A model generated the notes under the pieces. The model was not told where the DNA came from, ran no database searches, and saw nothing but the letters and a program-made list of their open reading frames with translations. Position numbers and translations under genes: made by a program. A DNA stretch of 64,000 nucleotides from Gremmenia infestans (taxonomy: Eukaryota > Ascomycota > Leotiomycetes > Helotiales > Hamatocanthoscyphaceae). The stretch covers positions 372,001 to 436,000 of the forward strand of contig JAFEVB010000018.1 of assembly GCA_032629725.1 (NCBI GenBank), written 5' to 3'. Positions 47,122 through 57,474 of the stretch are shown piece after piece; within the stretch, counting starts at the first letter, position 1; the number at the start of each line of letters is the position of its first letter.

Positions 47122-48828
47122 ATGGCTTCTCAAGCAACCCCCAAGCAACTCCAGAACACCCTTGGCCCTCGCTGGGACACTCCTACATCGCCACGACATC
47201 GCAGGAGATTTGTGGACTACGACGAGGGTAGTTCCATTGAATCGGCAACAGCTGTTAACGCCCCCTCAGCCTCGAAATATAAGGACAGTACAACCACCAG
47301 AGAAACCACCAGCGCCCCGCGCAAGAGCTCCAAGAACAATAGTCATAACGGGGATAATCTATCCAGTGAACTCCCAGAAGTTTCCCTTGGCCCCTCCGCC
47401 AATCACCAATATTCAGCCTCAGCCTCAGGCGAGGCTGCGACTCCGACAGGGGGATCTGACAAAAGCCTGTCCTACGGCAGAGATCCTAAAGGAAAGGGAA
47501 TAGAGCGGCGCTCTAGTAGCACTGAACAGAATATGGGTCCTATTAAAGATAATGGTATGTCTCGATGCAACATCGCCCTTGCACCCACTGACAACTTGCT
47601 AGCGTCCAAACGGAAGGCAGAAGAGCCTCCAAGCACTCCATCCGGTAACAAAAGACTTAAGAGCTCCCACAGCCATACACCAGAACCTATAACAAATGTC
47701 ATCCCGGCTCCAGAACCAATTGCTTTCCCAGAAAAGGTACGTAAAGTGTTGCCAAATAATATCGTCTCTGACCTTTCAAAGCCTGCAGTTCTCGAAGAAC
47801 GAAATGGGGGAATCGAATTTCGAGTCGTGAACAACGACAACAAACGCGAAAGCCTGATTATCCTTACTGGCCTTAAATGCATTTTCCAAAAACAACTTCC
47901 CAAGATGCCCAAGGACTATATAGCCCGACTCGTCTACGATCGTACACATTTATCCATGGCTATTGTCAAGAAACCTCTGGAGGTCGTTGGAGGTATTACG
48001 TACCGCCCCTTCAAAGGACGCCAATTCGCCGAGATTGTATTCTGTGCCATTTCCTCAGATCAGCAGGTGAAAGGGTACGGAGCTCATCTTATGTCCCACT
48101 TGAAAGATTACGTCAAGGCCACTTCGGACGTCATGCATTTCCTCACTTATGCAGACAACTATGCCATTGGTTACTTCAAGAAACAAGGATTTACAAAGGA
48201 GATTACCTTGGAGAAATCAAAATGGATGGGATACATCAAGGACTACGAAGGAGGAACAATTATGCAGTGCACCATGCTCCCCAAAGTACGCTACCTCGAA
48301 ATGGATCGAATGATTTTGAAGCAAAAGGAGGCGGTCCACGCAAAGATCCGCGCTTTCAGCAAAAGTCACCAAGTCCACCAACCTCCCAAGGAATGGAAGA
48401 ATGGGGTTTGTAAGATAAACCCCATGTCCATTGATGCAATTCGAGCTTCTGGGTGGTCCCCTGACATGGACGAACTGGCCCGTCAACCACGCCACGGACC
48501 AAACTACAACCAACTTTTACATCTCCTGAATGACATGCAAAATCACGCCTCGTCTTGGCCGTTCTTGAATCCCGTTAGTAGAGATGATGTAGCCGATTAC
48601 TACGAAGTCATCACTGACCCAATGGATCTCGCGACTATGGAACAGAGACTTGAGAAAGACCACTATCTCACACCGGACGATTTTGTCAAAGATGCAAAGA
48701 AGATTTTTGACAATTGTAGGAAGTACAATAATGAGACGACTCCGTATGCAAAGAGTGCAAATAAATTGGAGAAGTTCATGTGGGCGCAGATCAAGCTCAT
48801 TCCCGAATGGTCGCATATGGAGCCTTAG
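47122..48828 (+). CDS. GCN5: Histone acetyltransferase GCN5 (SAGA catalytic subunit)
   Basis: One open frame of 568 codons spans 47122-48828, but two introns probably lie within it (47555-47602, 48 nt; 47737-47781, 45 nt), both multiples of three and stop-free. Removing them gives 537 residues and the joins KDNASKRKAEE and FPEKPAVLEERNG, the latter as expected for fungal Gcn5. The acetyltransferase core has GIEFRVVNND, VVGGITYRPF, the catalytic Glu in FAEIVFCAI (about E273), the acetyl-CoA loop QQVKGYGAHLMSHLKDYVK and YFKKQGFTKEI. The bromodomain is at the C-terminus: WPFLNPVSRDDVADYYEVI, DPMDLATMEQRL and FDNCRKYNNETTPYAKSA. GCN5 acetylates histone H3 within SAGA/ADA; the partner ADA3 is in this window. 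The N-terminal 150 residues are disordered. Confidence 0.96.
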   Translation: MASQATPKQLQNTLGPRWDTPTSPRHRRRFVDYDEGSSIESATAVNAPSASKYKDSTTTRETTSAPRKSSKNNSHNGDNLSSELPEVSLGPSANHQYSASASGEAATPTGGSDKSLSYGRDPKGKGIERRSSSTEQNMGPIKDNGMSRCNIALAPTDNLLASKRKAEEPPSTPSGNKRLKSSHSHTPEPITNVIPAPEPIAFPEKVRKVLPNNIVSDLSKPAVLEERNGGIEFRVVNNDNKRESLIILTGLKCIFQKQLPKMPKDYIARLVYDRTHLSMAIVKKPLEVVGGITYRPFKGRQFAEIVFCAISSDQQVKGYGAHLMSHLKDYVKATSDVMHFLTYADNYAIGYFKKQGFTKEITLEKSKWMGYIKDYEGGTIMQCTMLPKVRYLEMDRMILKQKEAVHAKIRAFSKSHQVHQPPKEWKNGVCKINPMSIDAIRASGWSPDMDELARQPRHGPNYNQLLHLLNDMQNHASSWPFLNPVSRDDVADYYEVITDPMDLATMEQRLEKDHYLTPDDFVKDAKKIFDNCRKYNNETTPYAKSANKLEKFMWAQIKLIPEWSHMEP

Positions 48829-50820
48829 AGGCTGGGAGTGTTCAAATAGGAGTGTTCACATAGGAGTTAGGTTCATAATTAGCTTGGCGTCCTGGAAAGT
48901 AACGTGGAGGTCGGATGGTGGCATAGCATGGTGTTTCGGTATTTGGCTGTAGGCTATGATTACAAAAGGAGGCAAGGAACGCAGCTCTAGTGTTCACTTG
49001 CAACTTTCGCGCTTAGTACTTTTGATGTGTGTACATAGTCTTCTCTTCGATTCTTGTTGGCAAGTGCTGCGCTCGATTTGACAGACAGCTTTGGCATTCC
49101 AAGAACGTAATAGTAAATGTGCGTTTCCCACTCCTTCAACCTTTGCCTTGCTTGCACTTGCACTTGCTTTTCTCATGCCTCTCTCTGCTTCTTCCATTCG
49201 CATGCATCGCTTTGTCAAGAGTCTTACGCCCGAATATGTATGTGTAGTAGAATACGGAGTAAGCTGTATTTCAAATACACTCGATCCACCTCTATTTACA
49301 TGCGTTCTCAATTTATCATATCTCAAGTTCGACGTGAAATCAAGGTTGATGTATTATATAGAAGGAAGTTTCTTTCTTCACTCAGCATTGATTGTTCGAT
49401 ATACTAGTATATACCAAATTGAAAAGCTCATATAGCTAGCTCCCTGGAGTCAGATCAGCAATGCTTCTTACCAGCATTTATTTATTGGCTGGGTCGGGCG
49501 AAGGTAGATTTACATCCTGGCTAGCTGGTTGTTTGCCTGAATCTTCATATCGTGTCGCAAAGTGTTGCGTGCTTTGGTTTGATTTGGTTCGCTCTGCAGA
49601 CAGACAGCAATTATTGGCGAAATAAATATCCTCGCAGTCCTCAATCTACTGCCAGAATCCAGGATTCGGACAAACCTGGCACAGCCTCGAAGCTGTAGAC
49701 TTGGAGAGCGATTGCGTCTGCAAGTTCGTGTCATCTCGGTCGAAGCCCAGCTGTATTAATTATAAGCTAACGTTCGCTGGTGCCAATGTCTGCCTTCTCG
49801 GACGCCTCCGTTTTGAGTATAAAATTAACCCCCTTTACCTACGCGTACTATATCTGCCATCAATTGACGCTTTGCGTGCGAGCAACACCAATCAATGGAG
49901 CCGAAAATTCTACACCATCTTAACACGCTGCTATTAAGTGTAACAAATCTTACCGCAAGACCAGCCCAGCGACCAGATGGGAGTTCACGATCGAGCCCTT
50001 TTGAGCCGCAAAGCCTTTTATGGCGGTCGCCTCGGTACGGTAGTGTAATGTTGCGGTTGCTTTGCTACTGTACGGTAGATAGAGCTTGTCACGCAAGTGC
50101 TTTTCCGAAAGTCTTGGAAGAATTTTGGGAGAGCTGAGAGTGAATATTCTGCGAACGTTTATATGTTTATATGTTTGCTTGTTTCATTTAGGTGTCTGTC
50201 TGTCTGTCCGTCCGTTTTGAGGAACTCGTGGAGAAAGAAAAATACTAAACTTCATAGCGCTTTTCAGAAGGGATTCAGAATCAGATGCGTACGTACTTGA
50301 GAGGCCTGATAAATGACTTGCGTGAACACTAGATACTTAACGAATGTTCTGAGACGATGAATCCTCAGCAAGAGAAAGAATTTGCTTCTATAATTGGCGG
50401 GCGTTGGATATGAATTTTACTTGTACGTGCATAGAGTCATCTTGCTATGCTTCCTTAACACTTTACACTATTGAGCGTTGGATTACCGGAATGTAATGCG
50501 TAGATATTCCTAGAGATTTGAGATAGCATTTTCTTTTTGTTCCTTCTATGTTTATCACCCTTGTAGAGTTGTAGGATATGCAATTCGTAATGATGGAAGT
50601 GTGGAAGGGAGAGATTATCTACGTGATAATATACGAATGTTATATTTTGAGCTCACTTAACGACAGTTATAGGGTTGGAATCATTAAGAGAAAACCTTTT
50701 ACAAAGTGATCATCTCAGTAGATGACATGGAGAGATAATGTCTCATTATGCAACAGTTTGATATACATGCATGCCATCCGAACTAATTTCCAGTTCCCAT
50801 TCCAATTCCCCTCCATCATT
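48829..50820. other. Long intergenic region, no gene supported
   Basis: About 2 kb between GCN5 and a small minus-strand gene. It carries one TACGGAGTA motif at 49253, a short TGTCTGTCTGTCCGTCCG run near 50194 and no frame I would call coding. Confidence 0.5.
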
Positions 50821-51081
50821 CTACTTTCCCCCCGCCTGATCCGTCACACCCCCCACCGCATTCCCAACGCCCTTCGTTGTCTGTCCCGCCGTATTACCAA
50901 CGCCCTTCGTCGTCTGTCCCACCGCACCACCCGCCCCATCTACAGTCTGCCCAACTGCATTGCCAGCGCCGTCTACTGTCTTGCCTACGCCGCCTAGGAG
51001 CCCGCCCTGGCCTTGTTGCTCTTCGCCGCCGGTGAGGGCTTGGTCGGCGCTTTTGGTTACGTTTCCGAGGAGACCGGCCAT
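50821..51081 (-). CDS. Small glycine-rich LEA-like protein
   Basis: A single-exon frame of 86 residues. After MAGLLGNVTKSADQALTGG the protein is an imperfect tandem repeat of about 11 residues: GGVGKTVDGAGNAVGQ, TVDGAGGAVGQ, TTKGVGNTAGQ, TTKGVGNAVGG, then a TDQAGGK end. Such Gly/Thr/Lys-rich repeats with periodic hydrophobics resemble late-embryogenesis-abundant (LEA-like) stress proteins. The Kozak context at 51081 (ACAATGGC) supports the start. The exact family is not known to me. The 92-residue gene at 56627 has a related VGNAVGG segment. Confidence 0.6.
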   Translation of the reverse strand: MAGLLGNVTKSADQALTGGEEQQGQGGLLGGVGKTVDGAGNAVGQTVDGAGGAVGQTTKGVGNTAGQTTKGVGNAVGGVTDQAGGK

Positions 51082-52304
51082 TGTGTATTTGTTTTGTTGT
51101 TTGTGGAGGTTTGTGGTATGTGGGTTTAGAGAGGGTGGTGTTTGGATATTTTGAGCTTGAGGAAGATGAGGTTTTTTATCGGATAGTATACTTGAAAAGA
51201 TCTCGGGGATTGGAGATAGGGTTGGGATGTTTAAATATACCAATCTAATGAATTCTAGTTACTCATGCTTAACTTGATCAGATATCAACGTCATTGGACC
51301 CGTGTTTCCATACCTACCCCCTCCTCATCTCATGCATATTCCCTCCCTCCTTCGATCCTTCCATAAGGCTGCCATCAGCCACACACTTGTCATGATCGAC
51401 CTCCCTATCCTATAGTGGGGTGTAGTAGTCTACGATGGGATTCGCTAATCGTACTCATTGCGTACATACATGGCGATCTCCGTTTCACGTACTTGTAGAA
51501 AACCTGTTATACGGAGTACTTTTCATGGATGAGAGAGGTCTAGATGTAGCAATTTGTATACAAAAGGATCTGCACAAGTGTAGGTGCAAGTCGACGCGAT
51601 GGGTACGGAGTATGTCCGAGTCGGGATGGGGATGGAACGGGGAGAGTTTACTAGTGCTTGGTGAGGGGGGGAGCGTGACGAAGCTGCCGCGTTAAAGAGG
51701 TAGGGCTCGAGAGTGGGCAAGAAAGTTGCCACATCTGTGGCGTCACTTTTATGGAGATGGAGTTTTAGATACGGAGGTACTTCATAGAATAGAATAATAA
51801 TTCCAAGATATTATTCAGGGCGCTTATGGGTACTGTATATTTATGGAGTAGAGCACTAGTACGGTATTGCATGAAGTTGGTTACGAAATTACGGAGTATA
51901 TCTTCGGTTGGTCTCCTTCCTGGACAGGCAGGTAGGCAGGGCAGGCAATATCTTGGTTCGAGAACCGAGAGCTGCATAGAAGGGAGTTGCGAGTAGACAA
52001 GCTTAAATCTATACAAGTACAGGTTTCCTCATCGCGCCATGCCGCGCCAATATTGTTTCGTACTGCGCGACACTAGCTCGAATTCCTTCAAGGAGCTGGC
52101 CTCATCTCACAGCTGCTTTCATCTCGCCCCAAAATTGGTCTCTACAGAATCGCCTGGGAATCTAATTCAACCCGCTACATCTGGCCTCAACTGTCCGATA
52201 CTCTCCATGTATATGATGTACATTAAGCAGTTCATCGGTTGGAATTATTGTCTGCGCATGGAATCAGTACTACGACACCAAAAAGTCGTGGCTAGGAAGA
52301 ACAC
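51082..52304. other. Intergenic region rich in the TACGGAGTA motif
   Basis: About 1.2 kb without a supported gene. Three copies of TACGGAGTA lie at 51510, 51604 and 51890, and a near copy (TACGGAGGTA) at 51764. Short plus-strand frames (for example 51435-51695) have no recognisable content. Confidence 0.5.
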
Positions 52305-53138
52305 TTACAGAAACGTAACAGTAATATCACCCTTGATCTTCGCCTTTAAGAATATCTCCAGCTCGATATTAAGATCAAATCTGATAGACAGCGGCTTCTT
52401 CTCCTCCTTCTTCTCCTTCTTGTTATTCTTCTTGCCCTTCCCATCTTTCTCTTCCTCGCTCTCGCTCTCACTTTCACTTTCCTCCTCACTACTTGTCTCA
52501 CTCTCCCAATTCTCCTTCTTCTCTTCCTCCTGCTCCTTCTGTTTCTGCTTCCTCCTCTTCGATTTCGCTTTATGCTTCAATTTCGGTTTCGACTTGCTCC
52601 TCACCCTCTTATCTTGCCCTTCAACCGACATCCCGAACGGTCTGCCACCAGACGATTCCGCTCTTTTCAAATTGAAAGCTTTTATACCCGTATCAAAAGT
52701 AGGTTTTGAATTCGAATCACGGTGCTTCAATTTCGTCCTGCCGCTTGTTCTGCGGGACGATTTCATCCGCGGTTCGACGCCCTCTGCCCCTCCATCTTCT
52801 TCTGCTTCTTCTGGTAAATTAGAATGTGACCCCTTCTTTCTCCCGCCCCGCTGATATTTCCGTCGCTGTTTCTGTTTCCCAGAATCGTCGGACTTGTTCG
52901 AAGGGACATCAGAGTAATCCGTCGGCAGTGTCGAGGTATTAGCAGGAAATGATTCTTCATGGCCGCTCAAAGCAGGGGATTCGACGGCTGCTTCTCCTGT
53001 GTAATCGTTTAAACCAAGTGGTTGGACATCTTCATCTGCGTGATCGTCTAAACTAAGCGATCCGAGGCCTTCTTCGACCGGAGAGGTCTCATTTTCATTT
53101 CCCACTGCGGTGGGAGGAGTAGGGGCTTCTGTAGACAT
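52305..53138 (-). CDS. Disordered acidic/lysine-rich protein ending in a short conserved C-terminal motif
   Basis: A single-exon frame of 277 residues; function unknown. The N-terminal 180 residues are polar and disordered (SLSLDDHADEDVQPLGLND, KQKQRRKYQRGGRKKG). The centre is a lysine-rich stretch (KSKPKLKHKAKSKRRKQKQK) followed by alternating E/S and K-rich blocks. The last 28 residues are hydrophobic-alternating: LSIRFDLNIELEIF then LKAKIKGDITVTFL. This terminus matches the end of the protein encoded at 54903-55460 position by position. A GTAAGT donor overlaps the stop codon (CTGTAAGTG at 52306-52298), so splicing could extend the C-terminus or define a 3' UTR intron. Confidence 0.65.
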   Translation of the reverse strand: MSTEAPTPPTAVGNENETSPVEEGLGSLSLDDHADEDVQPLGLNDYTGEAAVESPALSGHEESFPANTSTLPTDYSDVPSNKSDDSGKQKQRRKYQRGGRKKGSHSNLPEEAEEDGGAEGVEPRMKSSRRTSGRTKLKHRDSNSKPTFDTGIKAFNLKRAESSGGRPFGMSVEGQDKRVRSKSKPKLKHKAKSKRRKQKQKEQEEEKKENWESETSSEEESESESESEEEKDGKGKKNNKKEKKEEKKPLSIRFDLNIELEIFLKAKIKGDITVTFL

Positions 53139-54902
53139 TTCGCACGCTCGCTGAAGAAATTATGCGATGCGATGGTGTTGAACGGACGCGCAGAAGCGTG
53201 AACTTGCGACAGACAAAACACACAGAAACAAACATCACGTCAACCTACTAGTGTCGATGTATAATCATTTACTAGAGCGACTCTTCCTTACCAAAACTGT
53301 GGCGAGGGTACGCCAGTCTGATCGTCCCAGGGTACCTGGCAGCGGGTTGGGATGAGATGAGCCAGTGTGGGAAATCCACTCGGAAACCCACTCAGCACGC
53401 ACTGTCCACACCCCGCAGGTGTGGCTGGCAGACATCCCCTTGTTCTCCGTGACGTAATTTAAGTGAAAAAGAAACGCATTTTGCTCTTTGCCTCCCCATT
53501 ACTCGTATTTCCGCATCTCGATCTTTAGTTTCGAGTTAAAGGAAAGTTGCGTGGACGGACTCGCGAAATCTTTTTATTACGTATCACGGTCACGTGCAAG
53601 AACGACGTTGTCTATATCGTGACACAATACAACTACTTTTACCCAATTAGAAGTACCTAGGTAAGTAAAAAGAACTGCCGGATTATTACTTCGTATTAAT
53701 AAATAAACCCAAAACGCTAATATTCTCAGAAGCTCAATAAAAATATTATTATATGACCAACCTGTCCTAAGTCAACAAAACTATGCCTTTTCCAGCCCAG
53801 TCTACAAGTATTTTTCAAGAAATTCTTTCCTGTCAAACTCTCAGCTACGGGATGAAAAACCTGATCTATACCTTGTAAAGTTAGTTGGGGCTGACAGCTT
53901 GGCCTGGTCTGGACCCGGTATTCCTTCCGTAGTACGGACGCTATCGCGATACTGCTTCTTTTGAGTGCTCCGTATCGTTCGGGAACTGAACTGCATAATT
54001 ACGAAGGAATCGTTTCAGACTTATAACTTAGCAAGCTCTATGCGGCTAGCGAGTGGGAAAAAGGAAGTTTCATTTATGGCGAGATTGCCTTGTATTACTT
54101 TGCTTTACAAGTATAATTCTTATAATCGTCAAGGCTGATACGCACTTGACTTGCTCTGCTCTCGTGGTGTGGGGAAGTAATAGAAGACTACGCCGTAATT
54201 ATAAACAAGGAACGGCGCTTATTTACAATAAAGTTCATGCACTGGTGATGCATGAAACCGCTCTCTCTTCGAATCTCGAGGATGTTGGCAGCCGTTGGCC
54301 CGTTATAGACACAGACGGGTAATGGATCAATCGATCCAGTGCCGGGATAAATCTGCGTGTCTCCTTCCGTTCCGTCTGTCGTATCACAATACAGCCAAAA
54401 CCCGCTTCCCGTTCCCCGTTCCCCGTCCCATCCATAAAAACAAGACATGCGGCGACACAAAGGCGTTGTACTCGTACGATGTATACATCTGTGGTAATTT
54501 ACTGGTGTATACAGATAGGTACTTGATCGTGGCTATATCAAAGAGAGGAGCGCGCAAACATGTATCCTCGCTTACGCCCCTTTTCCGCGGACGAATTAGC
54601 GAGGCTGGTTTTGACGTTTGCCCTGGTTGTGCATATGCGCTATGTGTAAGGTGCAAATTTGCACCTCAGGTTGTTTAATTACTTCATATCACCCACTCTT
54701 TTGCTGTGCGACTTACATAAAAAGTGTGCGGAATATTAAGGACTGAAAACACTTGCTTGGTATCTATTTTTAAAGAACGAGGTATATAAGATTGAAAAAT
54801 ACGGAGTAACTCCCCCAAGTCCCAGCACAGATAAACTATACAACCTATCTCCTACTCCCACATTACTAAAGCAAGTCCTCACAGCGGAACCCAACTTACT
54901 GC
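53139..54902. other. Long intergenic region, no gene supported
   Basis: About 1.76 kb, AT-rich in parts (53620-53780), containing one TACGGAGTA at 54800. A plus-strand frame (54053-54322) looks membrane-like but has no family features and I do not call it. Confidence 0.5.
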
Positions 54903-54953
54903 CTACAGTAAACCAATAGTAATATCTCCCTTGACGCGCGCATAAAGATCGAC
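54903..54953 (-). repeat. Duplicate copy of the terminal motif-coding exon
   Basis: This 51-bp copy (17 codons including TAG) parallels 55028-54978 (17 codons including TAA). The peptides differ only at two of 16 positions (V to I and M to L), while many third codon positions differ. Changes concentrated at synonymous sites suggest selection on the peptide. Confidence 0.8.
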
Positions 54954-55460
54954 CTACAGAGAAAACACAACATATTATTACATGAGCCCAATTGTAACGT
55001 CTCCCTTCACCCTGGCATAGAGATCTACCTCGACTTCAAGATCCAGCTCGATCTTGATCTTCAGACTGCTCTCCCGCTGCTCCTCGGGCTGTGGCCGGTC
55101 CTTGATACGCGATTCTCTGATGGCGCCGGTGCGCCCGCCCATGTTGCCTGTGACTCGCTCGTTTTGCTGCGGTTGTTGTTGCTGTAGCTGCTGTTGCTGT
55201 TGCTGCTGCGGTACCATTTGTTGGTTTTCCTGCTGCTGCTGTGGTGGGTTGAAGTTCTGTTGTTGCGGTTGTTGGCGCGCGCGTTGCATGGTGCGTTGGC
55301 CTTGTTGTTGTGGTTGCTTTTCGGGTTGCTCTTGTTCTGACTCTGAGGCGTACTCATATTCTTCTTCCTCCTCCACATTGTTTCTTTGCTTTTCTCTGAA
55401 GTGGAATGTTAGCTTCTTTCGAAAAGGTAGGACCTTTGAAGTTGCTTACCCGTCAGACAT
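54903..55460 (-). CDS. Glutamine-rich protein with a duplicated terminal exon (C-terminal motif protein)
   Basis: Exon 1 is 11 nt (55460-55450), joined across a GTAAGC...CAAAG intron to exon 2 starting at 55383, giving MSDGNNVEEEEEYEYASESE. A long Gln/Pro-rich region with polyglutamine follows, then SLKIKIELDLEVEV and DLYARVKGDVTIGLM before the stop at 54978 (138 residues). There is a second way to end. A GTAGAT donor lies inside that motif (intron 55028-54954, 75 nt) and a CTGTAG acceptor precedes a second exon at 54953-54903. That exon encodes VDLYARVKGDITIGLL, also 16 residues. Both forms would therefore carry the same C-terminus apart from two conservative changes. The motif is shared with the neighbour at 52305-53138. 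Function unknown. Confidence 0.7.
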
Positions 55461-56626
55461 GTTGTATACGAAAAGTCTAGAAGTGCTTGAATTTGAAGGA
55501 AATGGAGAGTTGTGAGGATGTTTACGCTTAATTGGTAATAATACAGGAGATTTTGTATGTATATGTTCAAATGGTTTTAAAGTATATGAGAAGAGAGAGA
55601 AAGTGAAATCTGATCTAGCTACGAATCCATCAGTATTTATCAATCGTTCATGAACGATGACGATAGATTGCGGATCCTCTTCAGGGAAGCCAGTGAAAAG
55701 GATGGCACGGGAAACCGGTTTATCGCGGGATATTCCTCGTCAAATCGAGGTCCCTGGATTTCTGCGTCATAATACAACGTGCCCCAGCTTTCCCCGCTAT
55801 AAGTGTTGGTGTGCTTACGACAGTGGGGCGTCATGCTCAACTAGTATTAGATCTTTTAATCCCTACACCAAAATCAAGGTTTAGTATCCACGTGATTCCT
55901 ACCTAGCAGCATCTAGATCATATCAAGTCAGAGGATAGGAGCAGAGCTTTGTATTCTTGTCCTATTGTACAAATAGTACACCGTAATATTTAAAAGTGCG
56001 GAAGAACACTATGACTGCAGCCTTATTTGCATTATTGTTATAGAAAACATTAAACTAGTATAAAGTCATCTAACTATAACTCTTTAGGAAAGTATAGGAA
56101 TCCTTACATCTAAAATAGCAAATCTCGCTATTAGAGAAAAACGCAGGCTGTTTAAGCAGGATAAAAGCAGAATATATAAAGAAATATAATTGTCAAAAAG
56201 CAATCCTACCATGCACTTCACATACAAGTAAACTCAGTTAAAACACTTGAACTTGCTCGTTTTAACTTAAGCTTTCCCATAATATGTAAAATATAACATT
56301 TACAAAAGAAAGTAAACCTACTAATTTAAACCTACTTTATCACAAGCCACATCACCCATCCTACGGTCCAGACAACCTGTCACAGCCAACGTCATACTCC
56401 CTCCATAAAGCAAGAAATCCCTTTCCTATATGTAGAAGCGTATAAGACAAGTATTTACCTACATCTATATCAGAACGCCACTCCCCTCACCCTCTCAGCC
56501 ACAACAAAACACTTCTATAATCTATAACCTACATCTATAACCAAAATACCACACCAATACTTTCTCATAACTTCAAACCTCACAAACACCACCCATCAAA
56601 GAAAAACGTCAAAGAAGAACGTCAAA
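55461..56626. other. Intergenic region, AT-rich in the middle
   Basis: About 1.2 kb. The stretch around 55980-56340 is strongly AT-rich without coding features. C/A-rich sequence before 56627 fits a promoter and leader. Confidence 0.5.
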
Positions 56627-57165
56627 ATGTCCTCATCACCAATCACACAAGAACCCGAAAAATCCAACTCCTCCTACTACGAATCCACAATGCGGTGGAT
56701 AGAAAACACATACCTGTCCTGGTTCGGCGAGAACAGAACATCTTATGGTGTCAAAGGTACCCACCCAAAACCCCCTCTTCCTCGCTTTTCCCAACCACCC
56801 CACCCCATCCCATCCATCTATCCACCATCTCCAAAATTATGCCATACCAAGCCAAGCCAGGCCAAGCCCAGCCAATCTCCCGCTTTGATTTTCATTCATC
56901 GCGTCTCATTTAATTAACAGAATCTACATATATATATACATATCTCCCAATTTCCACAAATTTCTATTTCTTTCTTTATTTCTTCCTAACCGCTAATCCT
57001 AACCTCCCCTCCACAGATTCCCTCAAACAAACCCAAATCACCGGCAACAAAGACGTAGATGGTGTGCAAGAGAGCGTGGGCAATGCGGTGGGTGGCGTGT
57101 TTGGGAAGGGGGGCGTGGGGGAGGGGGCCGGGGATGCGGCTGATAAGGGGGTGTTGAGTAGGTAG
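56627..57165 (+). CDS. Small LEA-like protein
   Basis: Two exons (56627-56756, 57017-57165) separated by a 260-nt intron (long for this genome) give 92 residues. The N-terminal exon encodes an ordered, aromatic segment, STMRWIENTYLSWFGEN, and the second exon a Gly/Val/Asp-rich LEA-like tail, DGVQESVGNAVGGVFGKG. The join is GVK-DSLKQTQ, phase 1. The protein is small, soluble and without a signal peptide; function unknown. The tail resembles the protein at 50821-51081. Confidence 0.6.
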
Positions 57166-57474
57166 ATGAATAGGATGAGTTGGGTAAGAGAGTAGATGAA
57201 TAGGATCGGTTGGGTTGGGTAAGAGAGAGTGAAATTGAATGAATGAATGAATTAGGGTTGTGGGATAGGATAAATGAATGGAATTTGGGAGTTTGGACTG
57301 GGTTGGAATGGATTGGATTGCTAGGTAGGAAGGTAAATAGCTAGCTATTAAGTCGATGTAACAGGAAATGTTTCAACTTTTTAGATACGTCTATTCATTG
57401 ATTATAAACTCGCTATGGATACTCTACGAAAAAGACAAGGCAATGAAGGTAAAGTAAAGGAAGGATATATATAC
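57166..57474. other. Convergent intergenic region with GGTTGGGTAAGAGAG-type repeats
   Basis: About 300 bp between converging genes. Imperfect tandem repeats GTTGGGTAAGAGAGTAGATGAATAGGAT (57167-57225) and GAATGAATGAAT occur. No gene. Confidence 0.55.

Noticed and set aside
54053..54322. Plus-strand frame with a hydrophobic segment
   Set aside because: No ATG in good context, no family features, and an overlapping opposite-strand frame of equal length.
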